From: Corbicula japonica
Lineage: Eukaryota; Mollusca; Bivalvia; Venerida; Cyrenidae
Direction of reading: 5' to 3'
Length of the DNA stretch: 64,000 nucleotides
NCBI GenBank assembly: GCA_038501625.1
Contig: JAZAYU010000009.1
Coordinates: 11,026,396-11,090,395, forward strand
Part shown: positions 33,201 to 45,179 of the stretch, one piece after another
How the letters are laid out: the number at the start of each line of letters is the position of its first letter
Position numbering within the stretch: the stretch's first letter is position 1
The notes under the pieces: generated by a model
Databases searched by the model: none
The model's input: the letters and a program-made list of their open reading frames with translations, nothing else
What the model was told of the DNA's origin: nothing
Program-made: the position numbers and the translations under genes

Positions 33201-36200
33201 ACAAAAACATGGTGAAATTAACATTGCCTTTTATTTTCTTACGTTTATAAAATAAATCTCCATAAAAAACTGGCTGTGAATTACCTTGTTGATATTATGA
33301 TTTTAAAGTGCACCTGTTTTTTTAAATTAAATCTGGGTATTGGTGATAAAACTTGAAAACAGTTTTTTCTTAATTTGTGATACCGATAACCTTGTTTCAA
33401 TTCACGCAGCTTAAGTTGAAATGTAACTCAAAGATTTGTGGCCTGATATGTAATTTACTTCTTAAGATATAATACACATAGTAACACTACATTTACCATA
33501 GATTAAAAAAATTAGCTTTTTATATTTTTTTTTTATCTTTGAAATGAACATTTGAATATTAAACAAGTCATGCATTGTTTTCAGGTCAAGACACTATAGT
33601 ATTTTACAGAACATTCATTATTTGTTCAATCCAAGATATAGTTATATTTTTATGCCCCCGGCATCTAGTGATTGAACCGTCCGTCCGTACGTCCGTCCGT
33701 CCGGTTAACATTTTTCGGCAAGTTGGATATTTCTGAATTTCTACAAAGAGCATTGGCATGAAAGTTTACACACTTACTTCACAGTTTACAGGTCATGACC
33801 CTGACAAGTTACATAACTCTGGGTACCTTATTTCTGGTGTTATCTCCCCTTTTTGTACTTAAAAAAATGGTTAACCTGTTTCGGCAAGTTGGATATTTTT
33901 CCATTTCTACAAAGATCATAAGCATGAAAGTTTACAAACTTAATATACAGTGCACAGGGTATGACTTTTAACAAGTTACATAACTCAAGCTATCCTTATT
34001 CGGGGTTTTCTCCCATATTTGTACTTAGAGATAAATGGTTAACATTTTTCGGCAAGTTGGATATTTCTGAATTTCTACAAAGAGCATTGGCATGAAAGTT
34101 TAGACACTTACTTAACAGTTCACAGGTCATGACCCTGACAAGTTACATAACTCTGGGTACCTTATTTCTGGTGTTATCTCCCCTTTTTGTACTTAGAAAA
34201 ATGGTTAACCTGTTTCGGCAAGTTGGATATTTTTCCATTTCTACAAAGATCATTAGCATGAAAGTTTACAAACTTAATATACAGTGCACAGGGTATGACT
34301 CTGACAAGTTACATAACTCTGGCTATCTTAATTCGGAGTTTTCTCCCCAATTTGTACTTAGAGATAAATGGTTAACATTTTTCGGCAAGTTCGATATTTC
34401 TCAATTTCTACAGAGAGCATTGGCATGAAAGTTTACACACTTACTTAACAGTTCACAGGTCATGACACTAACAAGTTACATAACTCTGGGTACCTTATTT
34501 CTGGTGTTATCTCCCCTTTTTGTACTTAGAAAATGGTTAACTTATTTCGGCATGTTGGATATTTTGCAATATCCACAAAGAGATCTGGCTTTAAAGTTTA
34601 CACACATACTTAACAGTGCACAGATGATGACCCTTACAAGTTACGTAAGTCTGGCTACCTTTTTTCTGGGATTATCTCCCCATTTTATACTTGGATATAA
34701 ATGGTTAACTTGTTTTATTTGATTTTTGCCCTTTTTCGCTTAGAAATTAGAATTAAGACTTAGAAATTATGGTTAAAGTTTCAATGTTAGTGTTTTTCTA
34801 AGGTTATCTATAGAAAAGGTTTAAAACAGATGTACTTAACATACTTTGGTGAAAGTGCCTAGTGGTTACTATACTATACTATACTATACTATGCTATGCT
34901 ATGCTATGCTATGCTATGCTATGCTATACTATACGATACGATACGATACGATACGATACGACACCACACCACACCACACCACACCACACCACACCACACC
35001 CCCACCACCACCCCCACACCACCACCACCCCCACCACACCACACCATCTCACACCACACCACCACCACCCCACCACACCACCAACAGTAATACTGTCAAC
35101 AACAATGTCAACAACACCACCAACAACACCGTCAACAACACCACCAACAACTCCGTCAACAACACCACCAAGAACACCGTCAACAACACCACCACCAACA
35201 ACACCACCACCAACAAGAATAGCATCAACAACACCAACAACCAACAACAATAGCATCAACAACACCAACAACTGACAACACCAACAACAACACTGACAAC
35301 TACACCAACAACAACACCCACACCACCAACATTACCAACACCAACAACAATACCAACAACAGCAACAACACCCACACCACCAACAACAGCAACCAGCATA
35401 CCATACCTTACTATACTACACCACACCTCACCACATCACTATAGGTGGGCAGAGATAGTGGGTTGATGGGTGTGGGATCAGGGGTGTATGGACTGGGTTG
35501 TGTAAACCCTCTAAAAAAACTACAATAATAAAGTAACTGTAATTTATTGATTTCCTAACTTGGATTAAGAAACTTTTGTTCATGTATGTGTGTTGGGTGT
35601 CATAAACTCCTGAATCACTCCCCAGTTTAAATGAAGCCCAGTTTTAAATGTGCTTAAATATGACTTGAAATAGTCGAGCATGCAGTCGTTTCCGATTGGC
35701 TCTTGTTATGATAAATTCTTTTCATGTACAGGTTCTGGCACCAGACGGTTATTTTAATTATTTAGAACTAACTTGTGATTTTAGTTGCAGTTTTAACACT
35801 GTGCTATCATTTAAAATTTGTATCGTTAAAAACTTTGCTACCGAGGGCATATGTGTTTTCCGAACACAGCTTCTTGTTCTATTTTGTTATATAAATTTTC
35901 AGATTGTTTATATACACTAGACTTTTGTTTCAGTTTACAACATTTGAACATTTTACAAAGAGTGCCTGGGTGTTACTGCCAGATAGACATGCCGTTGAGC
36001 TGCGTCCTTTCATACACCTGGTGTGTGGTGGCATGGCAGCCACTGCAGCTACTATGGTCATCCAACCATTAGACGTTCTTAGAACAAGATTTGTGGCTCA
36101 GGGAGAACCAAAGGTCAGTGTCAGGCCGTAAAGCTTTACTTCATTTATATCCATGTGTTAGAATCTGTCAGTCAATTTTACACAACCTGTTATCTACTTG

Positions 36201-37634
36201 TATACTTTTTGTGTACTTTTTGCTAATTTGGTGATAATCAATTATTAAACTTAAAATAAAAAATGATATTCCCATTCGTATACATGTATGACTATTATTT
36301 GGGGTTCACAAGTTGTACAACAAAGCTTACAGTCATAAACAGTAATTTTCAAATGTTTCAAATTTGCCAAAATCCATATGTTTATCAGGCCATCTAACCT
36401 TTTTGTAGGTTTATAAGTCATTTTACCATGCTGCCCAATGCATCGCACAGAAGGAGGGTTTACGGGGTTTCTACAAAGGGCTGACCCCAGCAATACTCGG
36501 CACATCACCACAAATGGCATTGAACTTCGGACTCTATGCTCTGCTACAGAATATATGGAATAGTGCTTTTAGCTTTCCAAAACAACATCTTCCAGGTACA
36601 TTTAAGGGTCTGAAAATGCTTCTTTTGACTTGGCGCTTCCCCAAGATAATTCCAAAGTGATTAATTGCACAGGAAATCTTTTACTGTATGACACCTTATA
36701 AGTAAAAACTTTTAAACACAATATCCCAAAATTATTGATATATCTTAGTGATTGCATTTTGAGAATGAAAACTATTTAATCCTAATGAAAAATAAGTCTT
36801 AGTATGTCAGTGCTTCATCACAGTGTCATGTAGTATAGTTTAATCAATTTTTTGACAGGATATGTTAGAATTAGATTCAGATTAGCAAACACATCTGTGC
36901 TGTATTAGGATCTAAACTTTTCACATTTATATTCTGCAAGTAATTGCTGACCAATCAGCAAACAGTTTAGATCCAGAGCAAATGTCAATGCATCACACAT
37001 ATTATAATCTAATATGTCAATGATATACAAGCTGGGCTGGATCTATAATATTAGCCCATGATAAAATATGTAAATATGGACTAAAGAGTAAGGATAAAAG
37101 GCACCCTCTAAATTACTTTACTTATTTCATATACAATTTGCTGTATTTATTTATTTCATACATATGGATACTTGAATAAAAGGTATTTTTATTCAAATCC
37201 ATAATAACTAAATGAAGAAACAAAAATTATATCTAAAATTATCACCAATATCACCTGTTCAAACTCTCAAGTTCTGTTTTAAACACTATGTTAATCTTTT
37301 TATAACTTGATTCTTGTTTCTGTGTTTAGGAGCTGCTGAAAGCTTTATCTGTGGATCCGGCTCTGGTTTTCTGAGCAAGCTTATGATCTACCCTCTTGAC
37401 TTGGTGAAAAAACGTCTCCAGATCCAGGGATTTGAAGAAGCCAGGCAGCCATTTGGAAAGGTCACTAAGTACAGTGGACTGGTTCACTGTTTCAAGAAAA
37501 TGATTCAAGAAGAAGGTTATTTAGGACTATATAAAGGATTGAGTCCCAGTCTGTTGAAAGCAGTTTTTGTTTCAGGGACTATGTTTTGTGTTTATGATCA
37601 GATATGTTTCCTATTGGCATTAAAGAATAGATGA
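28506..37634 (+). CDS. SLC25A19: SLC25A19 mitochondrial thiamine pyrophosphate carrier (5 coding exons)
   Basis: Inner-membrane carrier that imports thiamine pyrophosphate into mitochondria. Exons 28506-28628, 32249-32404, 35934-36113, 36409-36595 and 37330-37634 join in frame to 316 aa (human protein 320). Three carrier repeats are visible, with signatures PFDVLKIRFQ (~residue 32), PLDVLRTRF and PLDLVKKRLQ, each followed by an acidic-Gly motif (EEGYKALWKG, KEGLRGFYKG, EEGYLGLYKG). The start MVGYNP, the block WKGHVPAQFLSISYG and RTRFVAQGEPK are specific to SLC25A19 within the carrier family. An acceptor CTTCTTTTGCAG at 28446 implies a spliced 5' UTR. It diverges from PMS2, the two ATGs being about 2 kb apart. 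A possible AATAAA is at 38022. Introns carry a palindrome, a Helitron-like element and a compound microsatellite. Confidence 0.96.
28659..28786. repeat. Palindromic MITE, copy 2
   Basis: Same family, AAGGTTATAAAACTGAG to CAGTTTTATAACCTT, 31 nt after the SLC25A19 exon 1 donor. Confidence 0.85.
28943..29100. repeat. GGCCCG-rich palindrome
   Basis: ATTAACCGGTGTTCAAGGGC recurs inverted as GCCCTTGAACACCCATTTAT around a centre GAGCTTTAGCTC. Related sequence (GGTTTTCGGCCCGCCCTTTA) at about 31975-32130 suggests that this is the left end of a larger, internally invaded element. Confidence 0.65.
29659..31659 (+). mobile_element. Helitron-like element with GTCC tract and tandem cores
   Basis: Head palindrome TATGCCCCCGAAGGGAGGCA, (GTCC)n at 29695-29728, two to three ~170-bp units (29740-30230), then about eight ~136-bp units (30230-31260) keyed by AACTAGGTCACTGTTACTA. 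It closes with a hairpin (GGGCCATCATGGACC) and CTCTTG|TT. Lies in SLC25A19 intron 1. Confidence 0.7.
30016..30228. repeat. Two telomere-like CCCTAA tracts
   Basis: 30016-30062 and 30186-30226 are runs of CCCTAA/CCCTAAA (TTAGGG on the other strand), each at the same place in consecutive tandem units of the Helitron-like element. Confidence 0.85.
32249..32404 (+). CDS. SLC25A19: SLC25A19 coding exon 2
   Basis: Acceptor TGATCCAG, donor GTAAGA. Encodes LQIEPLKKTSSSSKYHSIYQ ... LWKGHVPAQFLSISYGVIQ. 52 codons, phase 0. Confidence 0.95.
32577..32960. repeat. Dispersed ~370-bp repeat, copy 2
   Basis: Fuller match to the 13622 copy (TTTAAACCAGGTTCTAGGGT, CACCAACCTCACACTTGCC), in SLC25A19 intron 2. 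Confidence 0.7.
32961..33649. other. SLC25A19 intron 2 sequence, nothing recognised
   Basis: AT-rich, no repeat or coding signal seen. Confidence 0.5.
33651..34735 (+). mobile_element. Helitron-like element with ~167-bp tandem array
   Basis: Head TATGCCCCCGGCATCTAG, (CCGT)n at 33688-33702, then six to seven units opening GTTAACNTNTTTCGGCAAG at about 33703, 33870, 34038, 34204, 34372, 34537 and 34704. Units alternate between two types (ATTTTTCGG and CTGTTTCGG). The 3' end is not clear. Open frames here are repeat translations. Confidence 0.6.
34868..35450. repeat. Compound pentanucleotide and CAA/CCA microsatellite
   Basis: Consecutive blocks (ACTAT)n, (GCTAT)n, (ACGAT)n and (ACACC)n to about 35000, then CCA- and AACA(C/A)C-type repeats to about 35400 and a return to ACTATACTACACC. 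Long open frames on both strands are low-complexity artefacts. Confidence 0.95.
35934..36113 (+). CDS. SLC25A19: SLC25A19 coding exon 3
   Basis: Acceptor TTTGTTTCAG, donor GTCAGT. Encodes FTTFEHFTKSAWVLLPDRHA ... QPLDVLRTRFVAQGEPK, the second carrier signature. 60 codons. Confidence 0.95.
36409..36595 (+). CDS. SLC25A19: SLC25A19 coding exon 4
   Basis: Acceptor TTTTTGTAG, donor GTACAT. Encodes VYKSFYHAAQCIAQKEGLRG then FYKGLTPAILG. 187 nt, phase 0 in and 1 out. Confidence 0.95.
36850..37092. repeat. TTAA-MITE copy, decayed
   Basis: Retains GTTTAGATCC arms in SLC25A19 intron 4. Confidence 0.5.
37330..37634 (+). CDS. SLC25A19: SLC25A19 coding exon 5 (terminal)
   Basis: Acceptor TGTGTTTAG. 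Encodes AAESFICGSGSGFLSKLMIY, PLDLVKKRLQIQGFEEAR and YKGLSPSLLKA, ending LLALKNR with TGA at 37632-37634. Confidence 0.96.
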
Positions 37635-37794
37635 TTATTTATTACTCCTAGGTATATAATGCTATTTTCTTGAATACCTCTGTATTTCTATGTTTTTGCC
37701 TTTGCTGGAAAATCTCATTTACAACACTACATGGTTGAAAAATGTCAACATGATATTAGATTATGATATGTGTGATGCATCATGACAAAATGTG

Positions 37795-37980
37795 GTTTGT
37801 GGTCTATGCAACCAGTGTAGATCCAAATCAGCCTGCATCTCTGCAGTCTGATCGAGTTCTACACTGTTAGCAACTCAGTAATGGAAGCATTCTCAAAGCA
37901 ACTAGAAAACATTTTAGATCAATATTATATCCTAATTGTGATCAGGATCTACACTTATTGCAATGTCAACAAACTCCAAT
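37795..37980. repeat. TTAA-MITE copy, decayed
   Basis: CAACCAGTGTAGATCCAAATCAGC etc., downstream of the SLC25A19 stop and possibly in its 3' UTR. Confidence 0.55.
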
Positions 37981-38109
37981 TTTGCCATGGTGTGCCACAA
38001 TTATTTTAAAGTTGCATGAGAAATAAACTCTTGATATATGATATACATTTTAGCATCATTTTAAAAATAGAAAAAATAAAACCAGATAATAACAAAGTAA
38101 AAGAGTTAA

Positions 38110-38667
38110 AGGGAGATGTGCAGGGTCGAGCAGTTGTACTGGGTAAAATCGTAAACAGATCGATCTATGTAACACTTATGTGTACTTTTCACTAAACTCA
38201 CTTCACTACATTTCAAACCCTCCATGAGGAAGTTTTCGGATACTTTTACCATTTTACCAGACCTGAAAACAATCCACTGAAGAAATCCCTATACAAAAAT
38301 ACATTCTTTATTTAGCGATCATTCTATATTTAGCTCATCACAGAGTTTACTATTCATGGTGGCCCAGGCATTTGAAACAAATGGCGACGTCGATAGTCGG
38401 CAAGGTACACTGAATGCGTATTTTGGTTGAAGTGATCACGTGACAATCCCAAAAACATCGCGGCTTTACACGGGAAATACAAAAATAGCTAACCTATGGG
38501 CGTTGCATAGGATAGGAAACACCATTTAAATATCTTTTTTTAAAATAAAATATTGGTTTGAAATATTTCGGGGATAAATCAATATTTGAGCTTCAAATAA
38601 TGATATTCAACTGATTAATAACCCTTTTCGCAAATCTGTTCCATTCATCAATCCTGCACATCTCCCT
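38110..38667. mobile_element. TTAA-flanked MITE with AGGGAGATGTGCAGG ends
   Basis: 15-bp inverted ends AGGGAGATGTGCAGG / CCTGCACATCTCCCT, each bordered by TTAA (38106-38109, 38668-38671). 558 bp, no coding capacity. TTAA targets suggest a piggyBac- or Kolobok-type source. Confidence 0.8.
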
Positions 38668-39051
38668 TTAAATAAAATTACAGTATGCAAGAAAATGTAA
38701 ATGGGTTAACAACATAAAGATTTTTCTTTCATCTTAGGATAAATGAAAAACTATTTGTATAAGAATCTTGATAGGCTAAACAACAAATGCAGAGCAGATG
38801 TAGTCAAAAATTCTGTAAGTGTTTTTTGGCACAAAAAACATTAAGTCTTTAGATAAAAGTGTACTTCCAGCTATTTGAAACTAAAATTGTGATTCTGGTT
38901 TTGATAGTCATAAAATAGCAAAGATGCTATTATCAGTTTTATCTTCACTGTGTCTGTTGATTCACCCATATGCTTGGTTAAAATGGGAAAATTCAGCTTT
39001 TTAGCAACACTATAACTGTTTTGGGGTAGTAACTCTGCATAGCCAGATCTT

Positions 39052-39186
39052 GAGGTTATAAACCTGAGTTCGGAAACCAGTCTCAAATCTCAAGCATCTG
39101 ATTGGCTGAAATGGCGACCAGTCGCCATTTCAGCCAATCAGATGCTTGAGATTGAGACTGGTTTCCATGCTCAGTTTTATAACCTT
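39052..39186. repeat. Palindromic MITE, copy 3
   Basis: Same family, intact arms, centre GCGACCAGTCGC, between SLC25A19 and MSH4. Confidence 0.85.
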
Positions 39187-39206
39187 GGGCACAGGTTCAC
39201 TCTTTA

Positions 39207-39413
39207 CTCTGTATGACATGGATGTTATCCCATGTGCGAATGGTGTACAGGGTCTACACTGTTTAATTTTCTATTCATTAGGTTATATCTGGACCTTGTA
39301 GCGAACAGTGTAGATCCTGATTGTGTGGCATGCAAGCTTATCTGGATAAGCTTATCTGGATCTTCTCTCTGCACACATGCAATCAAACCCATATATATGA
39401 AGTACAGGGTTAA
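39207..39413. repeat. TTAA-MITE copy
   Basis: Diverged; right end ATATATGAAGTACAGGGTTAA. Confidence 0.65.
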
Positions 39414-39896
39414 CATCCAACAATGGTGCACGTTTGCTAGATTTTCCCATGTAAAAAATACTTGTAACATTTTTGGGTCAAAACTAAATGAATTTTCCTG
39501 TTTTTTTTTATGGTAAGTTTTTAAGCATTTTTAATGGCAAGGCTGTTTTAAATGAATAGCAGACAGTGTTTATACTAAATTTCTAGGTATTGATTAATTT
39601 CAAATGTGACTTAGTAATAAATAGATCGCTAAAAGTTAAAAAAAGGCATGCTCTCCAATAGAATGGTGTAGGCATCAAAAAAAGTAGCAAACTTAAAGCT
39701 GTAGCCTGTACTTGGTTAATGTTAGTAAATGACAGTACATTCACATGACCCATTCATAACATTTTGTTTTAGGCTTAACCAGTTTATTTTATAATTGTTG
39801 CATCGTTGTTGATTTAGTGTGTTTAAGACAACTGCGTTAGTTTCTGATTTCACACTGTTCTGAATTTTACCTACTGGTATGCACTGTTAATGTCTT

Positions 39897-41117
39897 TATA
39901 CCCCCACAAACGAAGTTTGAGGGGGTATATAGGAGTGAGCTTGTCGGTCGGTCGGTCGGTCTGTCGGTCGGTCGGTCGGATTCTTCGTTTCCAGATGATA
40001 ACTCATGAAAGGCTTGACAGAATTAAATAATTTTTGGTACACAGGTATATCGTCATAAGATACAGGTCAAGTTCGATTTTGGGGCTGGTGGGATCAGTGT
40101 CAAGGTCACTGTTACTAAAAATAGAAAAATGGTTTCCGGATGATAACTCATGAAACACTTCACAGATTTAATCCTTGTTTGGTAAATAGATGTAACATCA
40201 CAAGATACAGGTCAAGTTCGACTTTGGGGCTGGTGGGGTCAATGTCAAGGTCAGTATTACTAAAAATAGAAAAAGGGTTTCCAGATAATAACTCATGAAA
40301 AACTTCACAGATTAAATCCTTTTTTGGTACATATATGTAATATCAGAAGATACAGGTCGAGTTCGACTTTGGGGCCTGAGGGGTCAGTGTCAAGGTCACT
40401 GTAACTTAAAAAAGAAAAATTGTTTCTGGACTATAACTCATGAAATACTTCATAGATTTAATTATTTTTTGGGACACAGATGTAACATAACAAGATAAAG
40501 ATTAGGTTTGACTTTGGGGCCTGTGGGTTCAAGGTCAAGGTCACTGTTATTTAAACTTCAAAACTTCATTTCCACTCAGTAACTATAGCTTGGAATGAGA
40601 TTCTTAAATGAAATTTGGTGTATTGATGGTTTTTGTGAAGATGACTTTTGGGATTCAAGGCCTGTGGGGTCAAGGTCACTGTTACTAAAAATAGAAAATA
40701 AACTGTATGCTCAATAACTTTGGTTCAGAATGAGATATTGTGATGAAAATTGCTATATAGGTAGTGTCTGTGAAGACGAAACTTGGTATTGAAATTGGGC
40801 CTGATGGGGTCAAGGTCACTGTTACTAAAAATAGAAAAAATGGTTTCTGGATGATTTCTCATAAACAATGTTTGGCACACAGTTCTTAGATAAAAGTTAG
40901 ATAAAGGCCACTGTTACTAACATATTTAAACCATTTCTGCTCAATAAATTTAGAAGGAATGAGATATTGTGATGAAACTTGCTGAATATGTGGCTACTGT
41001 GAAGACGACACTTTGGATTGAAAGTGGGGCACATTATGCCATTGATTCGAAGCATTCCCAGTTCAATTATCAAGCATACATGTGGGGGTATTTAATCACT
41101 TTCAGTGATAATTCTAG
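39897..41117 (+). mobile_element. Helitron-like element with GTCG tract
   Basis: Head palindrome 39898-39930 (TATACCCCC...GGGGGTATA), (GTCG)n at 39943-39980, about eight ~130-bp units (GTCAAGGTCACTGTTACTAA). Terminal hairpin 41095-41109 (ATCACT-TTC-AGTGAT), then AATTCTAG|T, a canonical Helitron end. Confidence 0.75.
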
Positions 41118-41273
41118 TTTAAGATTGTTTTATCTCAAGGAAATGTAAACATCCTAATCATTTGGCATGGGAGAGACATCTTTGTAAAATAATACTTGTA
41201 ATTAAAAATATATTTGTTGCCCAAATTTGCCATTTGCTACCGAGCTTTGCAAATAATGCACACATAAAATTCA

Positions 41274-41515
41274 TTAACCTTTTCCTCAATATATATGCAT
41301 TTTTACGCATGTGGAACCAGTGTAGATCCAGATCAGCTGGCACATCCGTGCCATTGGATCAGGATCTGTGCTGATTGCATTTTTGTCAGAAATAACCTTA
41401 TGTATAAAAAAGCGAACAGTTTAGATCCTGATCAGCCGGCACATCAGTGCCGTCTGATCAGGATCTAAACTGTTCATCCTTGCAATTAACGTGTATCTAT
41501 AGAGAAAAGGGATAA
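41274..41515. repeat. TTAA-MITE copy, near-complete
   Basis: TTAACCTTTTCCTCAATATA to TATAGAGAAAAGGGATAA. Confidence 0.8.
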
Positions 41516-43016
41516 GATGTGAATTTGGAATATACTGCTATCATTTTTAATGTCACCTGAGGATTTTACTCTATATACCCAGTGATACATATTGTTTATT
41601 GTTTTTAGTGTTTTATTTACAATAAAATTATTGTACTTTGATTTTCTTTTAACTGATCTTTCAACTATTTACTGATAACTTTGAAATGAGAAATATTTCA
41701 AAGAAACATCATTCTCCCACCTATTTACTCGCAAGGTTTGAAATTTTCATCTTGAGCATGAAGATTAAATTTTTTCATGGTTATATATTTAATCTGTGTT
41801 CTAAAAAATGATTTGGAATAGTAGCAATTTTTAAATATTAACAAAGAATAAAAAATAACCAAAATCTATGTATGCTTTTTTGTGAACAACCGGTAAGCAA
41901 TTAAAAGACATTTTCGTCCCATTAAAACATAAGTTTTAAATTTTTTGGTCAAGTACACAGGAACTTCCACTCAACAAGTTGAATTTAGGCTGCCTTGATT
42001 TTTTTCTCTGTGTCGGATTAATGGCACCACAAAAAATATCTGTTAAATGCCTCCATAGGCAGTTAATTTTCCAAAATACAAAAATCCCAGATATGTTTTG
42101 GTAATCAACTTGTATTGGATATGATTCTACTATTAAAAGGTTATATCTCTGTGTCTGAATTATATACTTAAGAGGTCGCAAACATTGCAAATGCCGAAAA
42201 CTAGCTAAAATTTCAAAAATGAATTTTGGGGGAAATACTTATTGCCACCTAGATTTTAGTAAATAAATGTATTTAGCTATGGATGTAGTAAATGTTTGCA
42301 TGCTCAATTTAGTCTAATTCATGTTCTAATTACCAAGCACATACTAAAACAAAAGAAAAACCGTTTGCATGAGAACTCTGAAATTCATGAACAATATACC
42401 AAAGCAACTCATACCTGAAATATGTCTATGCTGGTCTACAATGTTTAGTGCCAATTTTTGAAAATAATGCTACGGTTTTCAAGAAATTCAAGGAAATCTT
42501 ACTTCCTGGTTCAAAGTGAAAGTAGATTTCTATAGATTTCTACCATATGGACACATGATATGTCCATACCACATCAGTCTATACAATATCTGTTAAACCG
42601 GCCAAACACTAATTATTTCAAGAAATCTTTGCAGAAAATTAAATGATTGTCATGACTGTCTCAACATTGCAACTCTTACATCTAAACTTATGAATACCTC
42701 CCGGTGCAGTCTACCTACAAGTCTAAACCACAGTCGTTTGAAGTTTTGGATCTTATTTACGTCTACTTTTACTTTTAATATACTTGTATATGCAATATCG
42801 AAGATAATGCATTTGATACTTGACCGAAAAGTGAAAGTTATCGCTAATCATAGATGAAACTTCCAACGCCTGTGCCTGAACAACAGCACCCTGCAATTCT
42901 TTTATCGGTCTTCAACCTATGGGATTTTCACAATGAAGAAATTTTACGGACTTGTGTCGGCAATCTTTCCGTCTGCAAAGAAATTCATGTCAGGCTCTGA
43001 GATAATTTGAATATGT
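41516..43016. other. Intergenic sequence, nothing recognised
   Basis: AT-rich. The minus-strand open frame 41936-42190 shows no family resemblance and no splice sites that connect to anything. Confidence 0.45.
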
Positions 43017-43308
43017 TTTGAAGAATAACAAAAGCGAACCAGGTTAGAATTTTAGCATGGGACATCGTCATGATATTGCATAAGTTTAAGAATTTGAAGG
43101 AAACACCATATTCTGCGTGTTACTAAATTATCACACAATTTCGCGATGCCAAGTTCCCGAGATTTGAAGAAAAACAATAGCGAACCAGGTTAGAATTTTA
43201 GCATGTGACATCGTCATGATATTTCATAAGTTTAAGAATTTGAAGTAAATACCATATTCTGCGTGTTACTAAATTATCACACAATTTCGCGATGCCAAGT
43301 TCCCGAGA
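43017..43308. repeat. Direct tandem duplication, 146-bp unit x2
   Basis: AGCGAACCAGGTTAGAATTT ... AAGTTCCCGAGATTT occurs twice head to tail with a handful of differences. Confidence 0.9.
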
Positions 43309-43554
43309 TTTAAAAATCACATGTTGACTAACAACCAAGATAATGAACAAGATGAATAATTAAACTTACATTTTGATTGAGTAAATGTAAACTCACTTTA
43401 CAAATGTCACCCACCTGACCAATATTTTACAAATCTTATCAAAATGGGTATGCTCCCTGACCTAGTTATCGGTGTATACTAGTAATCGGTGCAATCCGTT
43501 ATCGCCGAATATCTCTGACATCATCTAGTTTGCATACCGGATGTTTACAGTACC

Positions 43555-44398
43555 AGGCTTTGCGAAACTGCTGAAAACTTTGTCTGACATCCAGTCAGAC
43601 AAACTTCCAATTCTTGTCTGACCGTAAGAAATTTTGTCTGACCAAATTCTTTTTTTCAAATACATGTATACTTTTGTTTGTGTATTAAATTAAAGACACA
43701 TCATCCTTTAAAGGTTTCTGTAACATTTTTTATTCTCTTACATTAAACATCAGTTTATCCAGATTAATGGACTCTGTCTGGAAATCAAAACATTCATAAT
43801 TATCTAAACAGCCACAAAACATGTCAATAGAGTATGTGGAAAAAGAATTGGATGGTCTGGATTCCACTGGACGTACATCAGAACTGGGTACGATTTCTTC
43901 AGTGTCATCAAATACTGTCTCATCGAAACTATTCTCATCGAAAAGTAACTACAGGCATCCATTTCTCCATGTTTTTAACCAATTTTCGCTGCATGCGCTT
44001 TGACTCGTATTCCTTTTGTTTTGCTTTTCATTTTTCATCAGTTTTTTACGTTTTTTTGCCTGGTGTATCGCCATCGTAATACTGCAAGAACGACATTTTC
44101 TTTGTACTAGGTCGAATGTCGCATTTAGTAAATTAATCTAGAATTTGATTGAAAACTTAAAAAGAAACGGCAAAACTCATTTGACATTTTCTTTTATTCA
44201 AGGGAGAAAACTCAGTGTTGATCGGACTTGATAAATCCCGGTACTGGTGCCAGACGGATAGACTCTTACTCAGTCGTTATCAGAAAATAAACGACTGAAT
44301 TGTGCCGGACATCAGGTCCGGAATTCGGAAAAAAATTATCAGACCGGTCTAATTTTTGCTGGACATGTCCGACGGTCCGGCAACTTTCGCAAAGACTG
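43555..44398 (-). mobile_element. hAT-like element fragment
   Basis: Imperfect inverted ends (CAGGCTTTGCGAAACT / AGTTGCGAAAG-type) flanked by CAGTACC at 43548-43554 and 44399-44405. The minus strand from about 44094 reads MSFLQYYDGDTPGKK, then, after a frameshift, a basic stretch KEYESKRMQRKLVK, like the N-terminus of some hAT transposases. The rest is lost. Confidence 0.5.
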
Positions 44399-44477
44399 CA
44401 GTACCTCCTGTCAAATTATCCCGCCATATGTCAAATTCTTAAAATCTGCAAACCATGAGTTTTTATGGACAAGTTAA

Positions 44478-45179
44478 GGGATTGCCACACTCCTCCCAAC
44501 TTTATTCATCGATAAAAAGAAAATTATAAAAATCTCAATAATGGCAAAATGCCGTTCAATAAAACTTTGCACAATTGAATGTTACTACTGAATCTTTATT
44601 TTGCATACAGTAGGACTCGTTAGAAAAGTAAAGAAAAATAGCTTGACCTAAAAATTCCTTAAAATTCTATTTACATAAATTCACAATAACTAAGCGATAC
44701 AAAACATAATTTTAAATTCCCACGTGAGCGCAATGATACTGACAAGAAAATGTTGTATACTTTGTAAAACAATTTCAACTACTAAAAGAGAAATCAGTGA
44801 TTGTCATCGGTTTACGCGACCAGGAAGCGACCAGAACAATGAAGGTCAAACACACTTTTACTAATATCTCCTAAAGTTTACATATGTAAGTCACGAGGAC
44901 ACAATAAATTGTTGTCAGTATCATATTACTCATGTGGGCATTTAAAATGATGTTTTATGTTGTTTAGTTTTTGTGAATTTATGTAAATAGAAATTTAGGG
45001 AATTTTCAGATCTCGCTATTTTCCTTGACTTTTCTAACGTGTCTTACCACCTGCAAAATAAAGATACATTAATAACATACATTTGTGCAAAGTTTTGTTT
45101 AACGGCATTTTGCCGTTATTGAGATTTTGATAATTTTCTTTTTATCGATGAACAAAGTTGGGAGGAGTGTGGCAATCCC
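44478..45179. mobile_element. TTAA-flanked element with ~170-bp inverted repeats
   Basis: Starts GGGATTGCCACACTCCTCCC and ends in its complement, bordered by TTAA at 44474-44477 and 45180-45183. Similarity continues through AATGGCAAAATGCCGTT far into each arm. Non-coding. Confidence 0.85.

Noticed and set aside
34129..34722. 99- and 86-residue frames
   Set aside because: They read the 167-bp tandem units and repeat with them.
34846..35275. Open frames of 115-137 residues on both strands
   Set aside because: Pure translations of the compound microsatellite (Tyr-Ala, Thr-Pro, Thr-Asn runs); no gene signal.
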